This document shows positions 12,251-23,897 of a stretch of 64,000 bases of DNA, piece after piece. Position 1 is the first letter of the stretch; each line of letters opens with the position of its first letter. This DNA comes from Cyanoderma ruficeps. Taxonomy: Eukaryota; Chordata; Aves; Passeriformes; Timaliidae. Both the position numbers and the translations under genes were made by a program. The notes beneath the pieces were generated by a model. It was not told the DNA's origin and ran no database searches. It was given only the letters and a program-made list of their open reading frames with translations. The stretch lies in contig VZDJ01004378.1 in the NCBI GenBank assembly GCA_008694505.1, positions 5,407,532-5,471,531 on the forward strand. Reading direction: 5' to 3'.

Positions 12251-12377
12251 TAAAGTCACTATTTTAGTAGACAAATGGGTTTTGTATTTTTTTTTTTTTT
12301 TTGTGGTTGCAAANTAAAGTCACTATTTTAGTAGACAAATGGGTTTTGTATTTTTTTTTTTTTTTTGTGGTTGCAAA
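12251..12377. repeat. Perfect 63-bp tandem duplication joined by one N
   Basis: Bases 12251-12313 and 12315-12377 are identical over 63 positions, including a run of 16 T, and are separated only by an N at 12314. A genuine tandem copy would rarely keep the same homopolymer length and have an undetermined base exactly at the junction. The simplest reading is two contig ends that overlap in reality but were joined without being merged at the poly-T run. Confidence 0.85.
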
Positions 12378-12509
12378 GATATACCAATGCCTGTACTGTT
12401 AGTAATAAAAATATGTTGATACTCAAGCAAATATATTTTGGCGTGCAGCATTACTTTGATCTTAATATGCTTACATGCACAGAACTCTTGCTGCAGCACC
12501 CTGTAACTA

Positions 12510-12553
12510 CCAACCGTGGGGATCCTTTTCAATGCAGCATATTCTGTGATTCT
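12510..12553 (+). mobile_element. CR1 3' tail scrap
   Basis: The words GGGGATCCTTTTCAA, then ATATTCTGTGATTCT, follow the terminal order of CR1 (GATCCTTGTGGGTCCCTTCCAA then GATATTCTGTGATTCT), with an internal deletion. It is only about 44 bp long, so the family call is good but the boundaries are loose. Confidence 0.5.
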
Positions 12554-13553
12554 CATTTCTCTCTACTGAATTCAGCTGTAATACCAGTGCAAATGTTAGA
12601 GCTGTAAGTTTTCACTAACAAGATCCTAGACACAATGTGGAATATTCTGAAACCTGTAGTGGTTTTAATGCTTTTGCAAATTCCCTGGTTTAAGGATTTT
12701 AATCCTACAATAGTTAAAAAGGAACTACAAGCCTGAGAAGAGGAGAAGCTTATAAATATAATAAAAATAGATTTTGGATCAGAAAAAAAAATTACTAAAA
12801 GTAATTTTCAATATGTTATTTGCACTGTTTAAAAAATACCAATTAAAATGGAAGGTGTTTTAAAAGGCATTGCTTTTTGTAAGGAAAATGTATAGTTATT
12901 ACAACACACACAATAGGGTAATACTGAAGTGTTATTTTAAAACTTGAATTATTTTGATAAAAATGAGGGGGTTTTAATAGTATGGGAGAGACATGCAGGA
13001 AAATGTCTAATGAAGAGGAATAAAAACGGATATGGAGAGCAGGTGTCTCATCTCAGGCAGGTGTTGTTAGAAAATGAAATCATTACTAATTACTGTTAAA
13101 ATCATGTCTAACACAGTCTAGGTGTAAAAAGATCTATGGTAAAGAAAGATGATTCATGGAGGAAATATTGACTGTCTTACTTAGTTTAGATCCTAAAATG
13201 GAAACAAATATGCAAGGATATTCTTCCTTTCTTTCTAGTGGAAACAGTTGAGGAACAGTAAAATGCATTGGTGCTGCTCTTTCTAAGTTTATCTACAAGT
13301 TTTGCTTTCACTGTATGAAGAAATGTGGTTATCTGGGAGAAATGTCTTAATTTAATGAAGGGAATGTAATCATTTAAGCAAAACTCACTCTGTCCAGAAA
13401 TTTGTGAATGAAGCTCAGACTCCTGGTAACATCATATGGTACAAGCTGTCATAAATATCTGAACAACAACTGATTTGCTGAAAGAAGAAATTCTACCATA
13501 TATTCAATTGTCATACAGGAACTGGAAAAAAAAAAAAAAGGCCCCAGCATCAG
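12554..13553. other. Unique AT-rich DNA
   Basis: Nothing recognisable apart from A-rich runs, one of about 14 A at 13526-13539. Confidence 0.5.
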
Positions 13554-13660
13554 ACAATATTTATTGGGCCTTCTTGCATTCACTGTCAGACTGTCAACAT
13601 CAGTGCAACAAATTGGGAGTACAAAAAGTCCCTCTTCTAAGGAGTTTACAGTCTAGATAC
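13554..13660 (+). mobile_element. Ancient L2/MIR-like fragment
   Basis: The order AATATTTATTGGGCC, TTGGGAGTACAA, AGTCCCTCTTCTAAGGAG, TTTACAGTCTAGA follows the shared 3' region of the L2 LINE and MIR-type SINEs (TTATTGAGC.., TTGGGAGTACAA, GTCCCTGCCCTCAAGGAGCTTACAGTCTAG). This group predates the bird-mammal split. The copy is strongly decayed, so its exact subfamily cannot be stated by eye. Confidence 0.5.
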
Positions 13661-16404
13661 ACAACGTAGCAAACTATCTATCTCTACTTTACTGTTAGGA
13701 ATTGGAGGCAAAGCACTATTAAGGTTGTGATTCAGACAACCCAAACCCTTTAGCAGCATAAAAATATATACCTGAGATTGTGACCACACAGATCACTCTC
13801 CAGCTCTGCCTAAAACCAAAGAGTAACAACATCCACAGTCCAATAATGTGAGGTACGGATAATATGACAAAAGCATTCTGGTCTGGAAATAGAGGATACT
13901 ATGGTCATTTATCCCATGTGGCAACCCAGAATTCTGTCACTTTTCTACGCAAATTTCCCCCAAGGCACTGTACTCATAAGCAGAGTGATAAAACCAGAAA
14001 ACCAGATGGATTCAAGACCAGAGGAAGAGAGAATAAAAGTTGCTATTCACAGCCCACCCTCTAAGCTCCTAGTGACACCCTAGGAGCTAGGGCTTCCTCA
14101 CCCTCTTGTGAGGCCAGAGCTGTTGCATCTGAGCTGACATGTCCGGTGCTGGAGACACCTCTTCCAGAAAAGGAGCACTGATTCTTTGCACACCTCCTGA
14201 GAAAGCTGTACTGCTGCCTGGCAGAAATGCAAAAAGCCAGGTTGCCAACCACAAGAGACCAGATTTAGCAGACAGAGACTGCCCTAAGCTTCAGGTCTTT
14301 GTCCCTATTCATTTCATGTCTTATTTCTATAAATGCCTGCACAGTCAAAGGAGGGCACTCATTTAAAAAAAATCAAAAAAAGCAAAAACCAAACAAACAC
14401 AAAACCCAAGTAGGACTTCTGTTTTATACTACAATAATAAACCATGATTCCCTTTAAACTATAGTTTTAACAAAATCCTCTGGCATTTCCTGTGAACTTA
14501 CTGCTTCTTAGCCAGCTTTCTCATTGAGAGATAATAAAGTCAAAGTAATTAAGAAAAAGTATAAAAATACAACTTTTCAAAAGAAGGTTAAACCTCCCAC
14601 CATGACCTTTGACAAAACCATCACACTGAAATATTTTCAGGATAGACATTGTGCTTTTTTTCTATAAATTGATAGTGCTTTATTAAAAAAAAATATTTTC
14701 TTCCTTGATTTGAAAAAATGCGTTGTCTCCCGAGGTCCAAATATAATGGAAAAGATGACTTTGGGGGATGAGCTTTTTTTGTGTATGTTGATTCTCAGTA
14801 ACTTTGTCTTGTGATGCTTTGTGTGAGACAATGCAGCTCAGCAGGAGTTCATAAGTGATCAAGAGTGTTTAATTACATTAAGCTGGACATGCAAAGATAA
14901 ACTGAAGTAAACAAAAAGATGTATTAAGTACTGCAATAAAGATGTGTGATTTGAATTTGCCTTGATTGTGACAGCTGAATGTTTTAGAGGTTTTATAATT
15001 TCAAATGAAGGAAGTAAACTTTTTTTTTATTTGCTAAAAAGCCTGTGAAATCCAGAAAATCTGTGAACCCTATTCATGTGAAATAAGTCAAGATGAAATC
15101 TTGATTAAAGATGAAATCTTCTTTTTCTTACTTCTAAGGAGTCTTACACAACATGAAAAATTATATGTCACACTTATGTTAAATGCATCCTCCACCTATC
15201 TCTCAAATTGACATAGGATTGAAGTTACTTTTAGTGTCAAATGGTAAAAAAGTTGGTTATTACATTAATTCAAATAACCCCACATCTGGGAAGTTTCAAA
15301 ATAATCTCCATTGGTAGTTGTTTATGCATGCTTTCAATTGGAGCATGTTGATGGTAGGAGAAGGGAGTGGGGAATGGCTCACTTCTGTTCAAGGACTTAA
15401 AAGGAGATAAATATTTTCATGCTCAGGACTGCTTTGGGTATTTCCAGATATGATTATTGCATGAATTTGTGGCCAACAAGTGTCAGCACATGAAATCAGT
15501 TACAAAGGACAGCATTGTAAATCTACTTGTACATTAAGACTTCAAAAAATGGCTTGTGATTAAAGGTGGATAACTTTAGTGGAGTGAGCTGAATAAGACA
15601 GTAGCAGCTAGCCAGCAGTTTAATCAATTAACCAGATTTCTAAAAATACCCTGACCTTTTCATCTTCCTTTTAATTGGAAAGATTATCCTCTGATATAAG
15701 AAATATAATTGGTCTGTGCCATACATTTTAGCCCAGGCTTACAAGGGCTTTAAAACCACTTCTTTAAAGACAGAAATACATCAGAATTTAATTTTTATGT
15801 TTGGCTTAGCACCTGGAAGATCTTTCTCTGTAACTACAGGAAAACATATGTCACATGGTTACATTGCAGCAGTTCAGAGTTTTTGAAGTCTGTGCAGAGT
15901 CTTCATTCAAGCCCCAGTGTCACTCACTCAACTGTCTTGTACAATCACCTATTTGGATTTCTCACAGTGTGCTCTAAAATTAATGAACTCAAAAGAACTT
16001 TCTGAAAGTATTATTTAATATATAGTACAAAAATATCAACAGGCTGAAACAATTGCCATTTAGAACATTTCTGAATCTGATTAAACCACAATTTAAACAG
16101 TAAATGTAGCAACAAATGGCTGATTTTTAGAAAGGATAGAGGTGCAGTGCTTTTTTAAAATCTGGTTACAATTATTTTGTTATGATTCTGTAATTGATAT
16201 TTAAGTAAGGGACTTCACTTTTCCATTTTAAAGACTGTTTTAAAAATATTATACTTCCATATTAATCAGCCACTAATGGAATGTTAGTAGTGGCATGAAA
16301 TATATTGCATAAAAACATCTGATGCTTTCTATTGTATTCTAGATACAAAATTTACTCTATTCATGCTAAGACAAAATGTAAGAAAAATAAAATTGTACAA
16401 CTAT
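13661..16404. other. Unique AT-rich DNA
   Basis: No gene or repeat family recognised. A small perfect inverted repeat at 14064-14088 is listed separately. The part at about 15240-15720 is free of repeats and contains several homeodomain-like TAAT/ATTA words, but nothing that would establish a regulatory element. Confidence 0.5.
14064..14088. repeat. Perfect 9-bp inverted repeat
   Basis: AGCTCCTAG at 14064-14072 and its reverse complement CTAGGAGCT at 14080-14088 are separated by 7 bases. It could form a hairpin, but no T-run or gene gives it a role. In 64 kb such short palindromes also occur by chance. Confidence 0.6.
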
Positions 16405-18720
16405 AATATTAGAAGGCAACTTGAAAAATAAACTCAATCATCTTACAGTGAAGACATCCTAATAAATATTTTTCTAACTTGCTCTTGAAAACCACTGTGG
16501 AAACAGTTTTACAGTGGCATGCAGTAATCTGATCCACTGTTTCATAACATTAGAAAGTTAATATCTTACCTATAGCTTCTTCATACAAAAGAAACAGATT
16601 TCTACTTGTCCTTTCCTATGATCTTCATTACTTCTTCATAGCAACCCATGATAATTAAGAGACTGTCTTTCCACTTCCTGCCTCCAGCAAAGGCAATTTG
16701 ATTATTTTTTGCTTCATGTATTCCCTAATATGCCTGCCATACATGTCATCCTCTTCTGGGCTCTTTTTTCTTTCTTAAACTGTGGTGCCTAAAACTGACT
16801 GTGGCATTGCAACCAAGGATCACCAGTGCTAAGTAGAGCTGAATAATTGTATTCCCTGTTGTAGAGGGATGAGAGAAAATTTCTGTCAAACAGTGGTTGG
16901 CTTCCAGTTGTCTACTTCGCTCCACTGCCCTGTTATGGTCAATGGTAGGGTACACTGTGTCCACATCCTAGCTTTTCACACACACAGATTTCTTTAGTTT
17001 AGTTTAAATGTACCTTTATTGAATATTAAAGCTAGGGCTTTAATATTTAATTATTTGCCATAACTACTTCTAAATTATTTGGATGTATAAATGAGTTAAC
17101 TATATATTCTAGAACTGTCTGGGACCAAAGCTGACCAGTTTACAGTTCTTTTGTCCCTCCTTTTCTTTGCACTTTTGAAGATAGGTTTATGAATTTTCTG
17201 TTCCATTATCCATTTCTCTAAGGATTTCCTACACAGAGAATTATCTAAAAGTACCATTCATGATTCAAATTCTTCACACAGTGCCCAAATACTTTAATGT
17301 GATTTTGAGAAATGTCTGGAACCATCACCAATGGACCACCTCTTGTCAAATTGCTCAGTTTCAATTCAGAATTCAACAAAGAAGGAAGAGAAAGCTCCAG
17401 TTTTTATTCGCTCTTTTTTTTCCCAATTAGACTTGGATCAGTATTTATGCTAGTTTTTCTCTTATGCAGTTTTAGGATCTTATTTTTTTTTTTAATTTCT
17501 CCTACTAATGGATATTCATATGCTCTGTCCTGTTTCTGGATTTATCCTTACAACTATAGGTTCTTTCTTTCTAATCTTCTCAGTTATATGACTCACAACC
17601 ATAGGACCTTTTTACAAGACTTCTTTTTGCTTTTCAGGTCACTATGGACACCCTGAGTAGTTAAAACATTCTAATTGTACTTACCATCTTCTTGTTGCAT
17701 TAACTAGTTTGATACTGTGCATTAATATTGTTTCTTCCAGTAACTGCCAGATATGCTGCATTTCTGTCTCTCAGGTTATCTTCCCAAAAGATCTATCATA
17801 TGAGTTTCCTGAGTTCTCTATCACAGCTGGACTTCTAAACTACACTGGTTTTAGTTCTTCTATCACTTATTTCCTTAGGGTAGTTCACTTTATCATCTTG
17901 TGATTACTTTCACTCCATACAACAATGTACCTTTTTAATCTCAATTAATTTTCCCTGTTAGGCAAGACTAAATCTAAATTAGTTGGTCCCCTTCTAACCT
18001 TATAAGCACAGTTTTTTCCCAGTACATTTCATGAGCATGATTGTCAGTCTATAGCCTGTCATAGCACCATGTCATAGTAAAATTCTTTGCTGCCACCAAA
18101 ATCTAATCTTTGAATTGGCTAAGAAATGCTTCTTCAAGCTCTTCAATAATGGTCTTATGGATTACTGCTATTATTCCATTCTTCTTGTTTTTCTTTTACC
18201 AGGATAAAAATATTTGTTTCTCAAACTTAATAAAGTCTAGATATAAATATGATGAACAAAGACATTCTTCTTTTCTTATCTGCATTTCCTGGAATATCAA
18301 CTCTCCAAAGAAAAAAAAAAATGTTCCCAGAATTGTTCACAGAATTTCTCTGATATTATTCATGTCATATGAAGATTTTTACCAAGATTTCTAGATATTC
18401 TAATCAATTTTGTGTTCTTGTCTTTCATTTCCAAGATCTGGCACCCTGGTATTTTACAATCAGCCTCAGGTTTGCTCTATGATCTTCTAAAATCTGTACT
18501 ATAGTAGCAGCTGGTACACTGCTATTTACACAGGTGGCATTTCTAGTGGAGACACCACCTCTACCAGAAATTCTTTAGTGGAGAACCCCTTCATCATTTC
18601 CACTAGTCTTTTCTCTTGGATGGAGGTTACTCACTGATAGAGACGCCAGGCAGGCAGATACTTCACTCTCCCAGTACAAAAGAAGCACAAGAGTGCTTGC
18701 TGATGAAGATCTTTAAGGGA
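16405..18720 (-). mobile_element. Very old antisense LINE of the CR1/L3 group
   Basis: Reading from left to right gives the antisense of a CR1-superfamily LINE from its 3' part towards its 5' part. Landmarks are TTGCTCTTGAAAACC and ATTAGAAAGTTAATATCTTACC (3' region, 16480-16575); CTCTTCTGGGCTC, GTGGTGCCTAAAACTGACTGTG and TCACCAGTGCTAAGTAGAGC (16750-16840); a block near 17105-17260 (GACCAGTTTACAGTTC, TTTTGAAGATAGG) equivalent to the reverse-transcriptase region; and weaker endonuclease-side phrases at about 17900-18200. Order and orientation are consistent throughout. There are internal losses, for example between about 16960 and 17100. All frames are broken. The divergence is much greater than in the CR1 copies elsewhere here, suggesting an L3-type or early CR1 insertion. 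The left third is convincing; the part right of 17400 is tentative. Confidence 0.6.
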
Positions 18721-20928
18721 GATGACCTGAACTGTCAGTCAGAATTTCTGGAATTTTGTTATAAATTTATGAATAATTCCTCACTTTTTAGAGTTACTGA
18801 AGAACAATTTGTGTCGTACTCTTAGCTGATGTAAATTATCATTCCTCAGTTTGCTTCACAGTTAATATTACTTAATTTTAAAACCAGTTATATAATTTTT
18901 TTTTTGTATTACATATAAAGGTTTACAATGGCATTGCATGGTAGTTGCTCACCTAAATGAGAAGAATTTACTTGCATACAATGTAGGGCTAGACAGCAGT
19001 GACCAGGACCACAGTTTACAGATTTGAATCAACTCAAATTAAATCTGACAGATCCCCATTAAGTATAATGTGGTTGAATCAACTCTTTGTCACAAGCAGG
19101 AAAGGAAAATACTCTTCAATAACCTGTGGGGAGTTATGTCTAGTGATAAAATATGACTGTAACAAGAAATGAGCTGAAAATATCTTACAACTAAAATGCT
19201 CCCAAAAATGATTTAAGAACAATACTTTACCAGAAGACCGTATTACTTCCTTTTCATATTCTGACCCTTGAAGAAAGTGGATAACTCAGCATCATCTTTG
19301 TGGGCCCTAGCAGGATACTTTTAAGCGAATGTTCACTGATGTGAAAAACATCATCCTAAATGTGTCATCTCAGATATTTCGCAGATCAAACAAACTGGTG
19401 TTTCCACACAGAAAGATGCTAATTCTAACTCTGTCATAAACCTCAGCTGTACATAACTGTGCCGCATGACATGGAAAGCAAGAAGCAGATTATAATTCTT
19501 ACATACAAATCTGTTTTCTCTTTGCTGAGTGGAGAAATAATCTGTGCTTGTCTTATGCTTGGTTTAGAAAGATTGCTAAAAAGGGCATCACAGAACCTGT
19601 GCTGGTGTTCAAACTCAGTTCTACCAGTTTCTGTCTCTACTGTTCATCTCTTTAGCCACTTGCATAGATGCAGAAGTTGCAGTTTGAGAATGCCTACTTT
19701 TCCTTCATTCAACTGCTATTGTTAAAAACAGCAGGAATTGGAGAGGAAAGGAGGTCTGTGCAATCTCTTTCATACTTTAGTAGGTGAAAAGGGTGGACAT
19801 GAATTATGTGTGACCTAGAAGTGACCAAGGAATGCGAATCTCAGGAATGGAAATAAATGTATAAATGCAATTACAATTTGTATTCCTAATCTCTAATATT
19901 AATAATGAAATAATTTCAAGTATTGACAACAGATCAAGCTGATCAAGAAAACATGTGAGTGCCAGATACAGAAAAAAACCCTGAACAATGCACAAAGAAT
20001 CTTTTTCTGTAATCATAAACATTTTGAAACAAAGTGACAACCAGATTGCAGAATCAGTTGTGTGAAATATGCAGCCAGTTCAAGTCTTTAATAAAATAAT
20101 GGGACCATTTACAGCTTGTTTTGTTCAAATAGCTGTGGTTCAGATTGTGTCAGTATTTCTGTTGTAACCTCTGTTGTGGACTTATAGCTTGGCTGTACAT
20201 GTTGGGAATTTTGCTGGTTTTGTTTTGCACTGAAGCTTAGCTTTCTTATGCACTTTCACCAATAAAATATTTAAGCTTATAAAATACAGAGATTTAGAAA
20301 CTAGCTATAATACAATCAGTGCAGTTTGACTCTTTTCAGCCATATTGTGTTTTATGCACATAAGGTAAGAAATGAAATGTTGGTTCCAGGCAATAGTAAC
20401 TTGATAGTGAATGAAATTTTGCATATGTGCTAGTGCATTTTTACTTAAGTCAGTAAAGCATGTGTGATTTCAATTTAAGTGCATTTTAAGGTCCACTGAA
20501 GTAGGACTAAAAGGTTGGACTGAGCCAAGTCTTTATGCAGGTGTACAGATGTCCAAATCAGAATCATAAGCATCTTTTTAAAATGCTGATTTTTAAGGAG
20601 GAACATATAGAAATTAATGACTGATGAAGGTACAGGTTTTCCAGATGGAAAGCAGCAGACAGTTAGAAAATGCATATCTCCCTCACTTTAGTAGTGCTGG
20701 CTGGCACTGAATATGCCTTCTCCATTACATGGCACAGCAGTAGCTCTGGAACTGTCCTCCTGTAGAGGCTGCAGTGAATCCTGTGATCATCTGCAATACT
20801 TGTCTAATGGATTTTGTATCAGAAATTTTATCATGTATTCTTTTTGGATACAGTTATAGCTGTTTAGTCTGAAACCTACATTCACTAATTGTGTGTGATA
20901 ATTTGAATATTTTTGAAAGGTATTTCAG
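18721..20928. other. Unique AT-rich DNA
   Basis: I see no gene and no repeat that I can name. Open frames reach at most 88 codons. Confidence 0.5.
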
Positions 20929-21069
20929 ACCCTGAGATTAGCTCAGTTGATCAGAGCACAGTGATAATAACATTGAGCTTGTGGGTTCAATCTCCCATGG
21001 TCCCTTTATTTACGATTTGGACTGGGTGATTCTTGTGGGTCTCTTTCAATTCAGAATATTCTGTGCATC
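20929..21069 (+). mobile_element. tRNA-Ile-derived SINE with CR1 tail (TguSINE1-like), copy 1
   Basis: The head matches tRNA-Ile(AAU): an A-box-like TTAGCTCAGTTGATCAGAGC at 20938-20957, the anticodon-arm phrase GTGATAATAACATTG, and a B-box-like GGGTTCAATCTCCC at 20983-20996. The second half is a CR1 3' end: GATTTGGACTGGGTGATTC, TTGTGGGTCTCTTTCAA, TCAGAATATTCTGTG. Such a chimera is a SINE transcribed by RNA polymerase III and copied by the CR1 machinery. Songbirds carry a family of exactly this design, TguSINE1. It is not a functional tRNA gene, because the acceptor stem does not pair and there is no proper 3' end. Confidence 0.88.
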
Positions 21070-21137
21070 TGCAGTGTTATTAAAAATATCTCAGAAGTAA
21101 CATTCTGCACAGTATTGTGCCAGAATTGTGGTGAGAA

Positions 21138-21205
21138 TAACAATTTACATTTGTATAGTTTCTTTTATCCTATGGGATGTCTGAGTTGTTTACAAGTATT
21201 AATAT
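21138..21205 (+). mobile_element. Ancient MIR-like SINE scrap
   Basis: The series TTTACATTTGTATAGTTTCTTTTATCC, GGGATGTCTGAGTTGTTTACAAGTATTAAT resembles the amniote repeat phrase in which TTATATAGCGCCTTTCATCC is followed by TCAAAGTGCTTTACAAATATTAAT. Divergence is high and only about 70 bp can be followed. Confidence 0.4.
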
Positions 21206-21444
21206 TATTTGGTTTAGTGGCTGTCTATTTTAGTTTATAAAGAACCTAATCACATGTTTACATTACATGACATTAATTTTGTACTTTGAGACATTTCTGG
21301 TGTACCTCGCTATTGATAAAAATAACCTGTATAGTTTAATTTTGTTTTGTTGCTGTTTGCCATAAGTAACTACTGTAAAAATAGTTTAAATCAAATAGTT
21401 CTAATTATACAGTATCTCTTGGTTTATGGTTTTTTTCCATGCTA

Positions 21445-21461
21445 AGCAGCAGCAGCAGCAG
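21445..21461. repeat. (AGC)n microsatellite, 5.7 units
   Basis: A short perfect AGC run. It marks roughly where the composition changes at the left side of the CR1-related region. Confidence 0.85.
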
Positions 21462-21689
21462 TTCTTGTGGCATGCCGGGAAGACCAGGAGGCTTGCGAGG
21501 TCTCTGGAGGCTGGGTGTCCACATGGCCAATTGAAACCACAGGAAGCTCCATGGAAATGGCTCTTGGGGAGTGCACATGACCAGGAGTCACAAGACCAGG
21601 TACAAAAAGGGAGGAGTGGCATGGAATTCACTGCACAGTTGGTGCAAGGAGGACAGCACACACTGACAGGTACCAGGCTGCGCCCTGCT

Positions 21690-23756
21690 CTGCCCCTCCA
21701 CAGCTGTAGGCATCTCTATACCAATGTACAGAATATGGGTAACAAAAAAAGAGGAGCTGGAAGCCACAATGGAGCTGGAAATATTTGATCTGATCATGGT
21801 CACTGAAATTTGGTTGCATGAATCACATGATTGGGACACTGCAATTGATGTCTATAAACTGTTTTTGAGAAACAGGGGTAGAGGGCTTCCCTCTCTATCT
21901 AAACGAATTGATTGCACAGATCTTTCTTTGAAAAGCAGTAATGCACAGGGCAGGAGTTTATGAGTAAAAATTAGAGATCAAGACAACAAAGGAAACCTTG
22001 TGGCTGGTATTTAGCAAAGAGTATCTGATCAAGGGGAGGATGTCAATGAAATGTTCTTACTTCAACTGCAGGAAGAATCATGCCTGCAGACTCTGCTCCT
22101 GATAGAGTATTTCAACCACCCTGACACTTGCATAAAAAGCAGCACAGCAAGCTGCAAGCAGTCCATGTAACTTTAGGAATGCATGGAGGACAACTTTCTA
22201 GTCCAGGTGATAGTAAGCCCAACCAGAGGACATGTGTTAGATGTGTTGCCCACCAATACAGATCAACTTACTGGAAAGGCCAAGATTGGTGGTATCTTGA
22301 GCTACAGTGATCATGGTCTGGTGGAACTCATGATCTCAAGGGGTATAGATTAGGTGAATAGTAAAGACCATGAAATTTGTGAAAGAACATTCAGTCTTTT
22401 AAGGGATCTGGTGGATGAGAACCCTGGGAAACTGCCTCCAGGGATAAAGACATTTTTATTAGAATCAATTCCTATGCACAAGAAGTCAGGCAAAGGCAGC
22501 AACAGATGGGCATAACTGAGTAAGGGCCTTCTAGTCAAGCTGAAACACAAGAGGGACATGCATAGGCAGTGGAAGCAGGGGAACACATTCCAGGAAGAAT
22601 GTAGACATAGTGCCCAAGAGTGTAGGGATGAGATCAGGAAGCAAATTTAGCTGGATCTAAATTTGTCAAGTTATGTAAAGAAAAAGATCTTCTACAGGTA
22701 TGTCAGTCAGAAAACAAAGATGAAAGAAATAGTACAGCCCCCACTCACCAAGAGATGAGGCAGAGGATCTAGTGGCAATGGGTATGGGGAAAGCTGAGGT
22801 ACTCTAGAACATTTTACCTCAGTTTAAACCAGAAACCATTCTTCCCACATCCTTGGATCTCAAGACAGAGCATTCCTGGAACCCAGCATACCTGACAGTA
22901 CACAAGTCCAGGGGACCTGGTTAGACCCATTCCAGGGTCCTGAGGGTCTTGACCAATATAACCTCAAAGTCAGTCTCCACCATACTTGAAAGGGAATCAC
23001 AATCAGGTGAAGTCACTTGTGGCTGGAAAAAGGGAAATGTCACAATGATATTTAAAAAGGACAAAAAAGAAGATCCTGGAACTACTGATCAGCCAGTCTG
23101 TATCCAGTAAGAGCACAGAAGAGCTCCTCCTGGAAGCTGTGTCAAGGCATATAGATGACAGGAAGTGAATAGAGATGGACAATATGGCTCCACCAAACAC
23201 AAATGGTGCTTAATTAATCTAGTGGCCTTCTACAATGGAGAAACTGTGTTGATGAATAAGGTAGGAACAGTTGTTGTCATCTATCTTAATTTCTGTAAGG
23301 CTTTTTACATGATCCCACATGGTATTCTTGTTGCTAAATTTTAGAGATATGGGGTTTATGGACATACATGGGGTTTATGGTTCAATGGATGAGGAATTGG
23401 CTGGACATCTTAATCAAAAGTGTTGCAATTGACAACTTAATGTCCAAACGGAGATCAGCACTGAGTGGTGTCCCCCAGAGGACTGAACCAGGACTTGTAC
23501 TGGTCAATACTTTCATTAAGGGACAAGGAAATATGGTTTAAAATTGAGAGACTGCAGGTTTAGATTGGATATAGGGGTGAAATTATTTGTTATGAAGGGG
23601 GTGAGACACTGGAACAGATTGCCCGGAGTAGTTGCAAATGGCCCATGACCTCATGTAGTGAAAGATGTCCCTCCTCGCACCAGGGATTTGGAACTAGATT
23701 ATCTCCTTAGATTGCTTTCCACCCAACCCACTCTCTGAGTTTCTATGGTTCTATGC
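21690..23756 (+). mobile_element. CR1 LINE, 2-kb degraded sense copy with EN and partial RT
   Basis: Conceptual translation in shifting frames gives CR1 ORF2 landmarks in the right order. The endonuclease start LYTNVQNMGNK lies near 21715, then EELEATMELEIFDLIMVTE and a HDW..AIDVYKLF block (21750-21870), DNKGNLVAG (about 21985), FNHPDTC (about 22110) and a SDHGLVE block (about 22305). The reverse-transcriptase side shows KEDPGTTDQPV (about 23068), IYLNFCKAFYMIPH (23280-23322) and a GVPQR-like block (about 23468). The sequence then jumps within about 60 bp to the 3' UTR, so the catalytic [FY]ADD box is missing and the end of the RT domain is deleted. Stops and frameshifts are frequent, so it cannot encode an active enzyme. 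The end is TTTCTATGGTTCTATG, a CR1 tail. The stretch 21462-21690 may be its 5' linker, but I could not confirm this. Confidence 0.88.
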
Positions 23757-23866
23757 TTACAAGAACCTCACAGCTAATATTGCTAGGAAACACCTATATA
23801 CACTAGGCTTCAATAAATTATAAGCAAGAAGTTCTTGGGCCTTAAGCAGGAACTTTAAGTTTTTGC

Positions 23867-23897
23867 TGAATCTCAGCATATTCTGTGATTCTGTGAT
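23867..23897 (+). mobile_element. CR1 3' tail scrap
   Basis: CTCAGCATATTCTGTGATTC followed by TGTGATA is the characteristic CR1 terminus. It lies about 110 bp after the end of the larger CR1, so it is a second, strongly truncated insertion or a rearranged piece of the first. Confidence 0.5.

Noticed and set aside
20929..21005. tRNA-Ile gene
   Set aside because: It has the A and B boxes but mutated stems, and it continues directly into a CR1 tail, so it is a SINE head and not a functional tRNA.
21445..21788. Polyglutamine-containing 120-codon frame
   Set aside because: The Gln run is only the (AGC)n microsatellite. The rest runs into the CR1 endonuclease region and breaks by frameshift.
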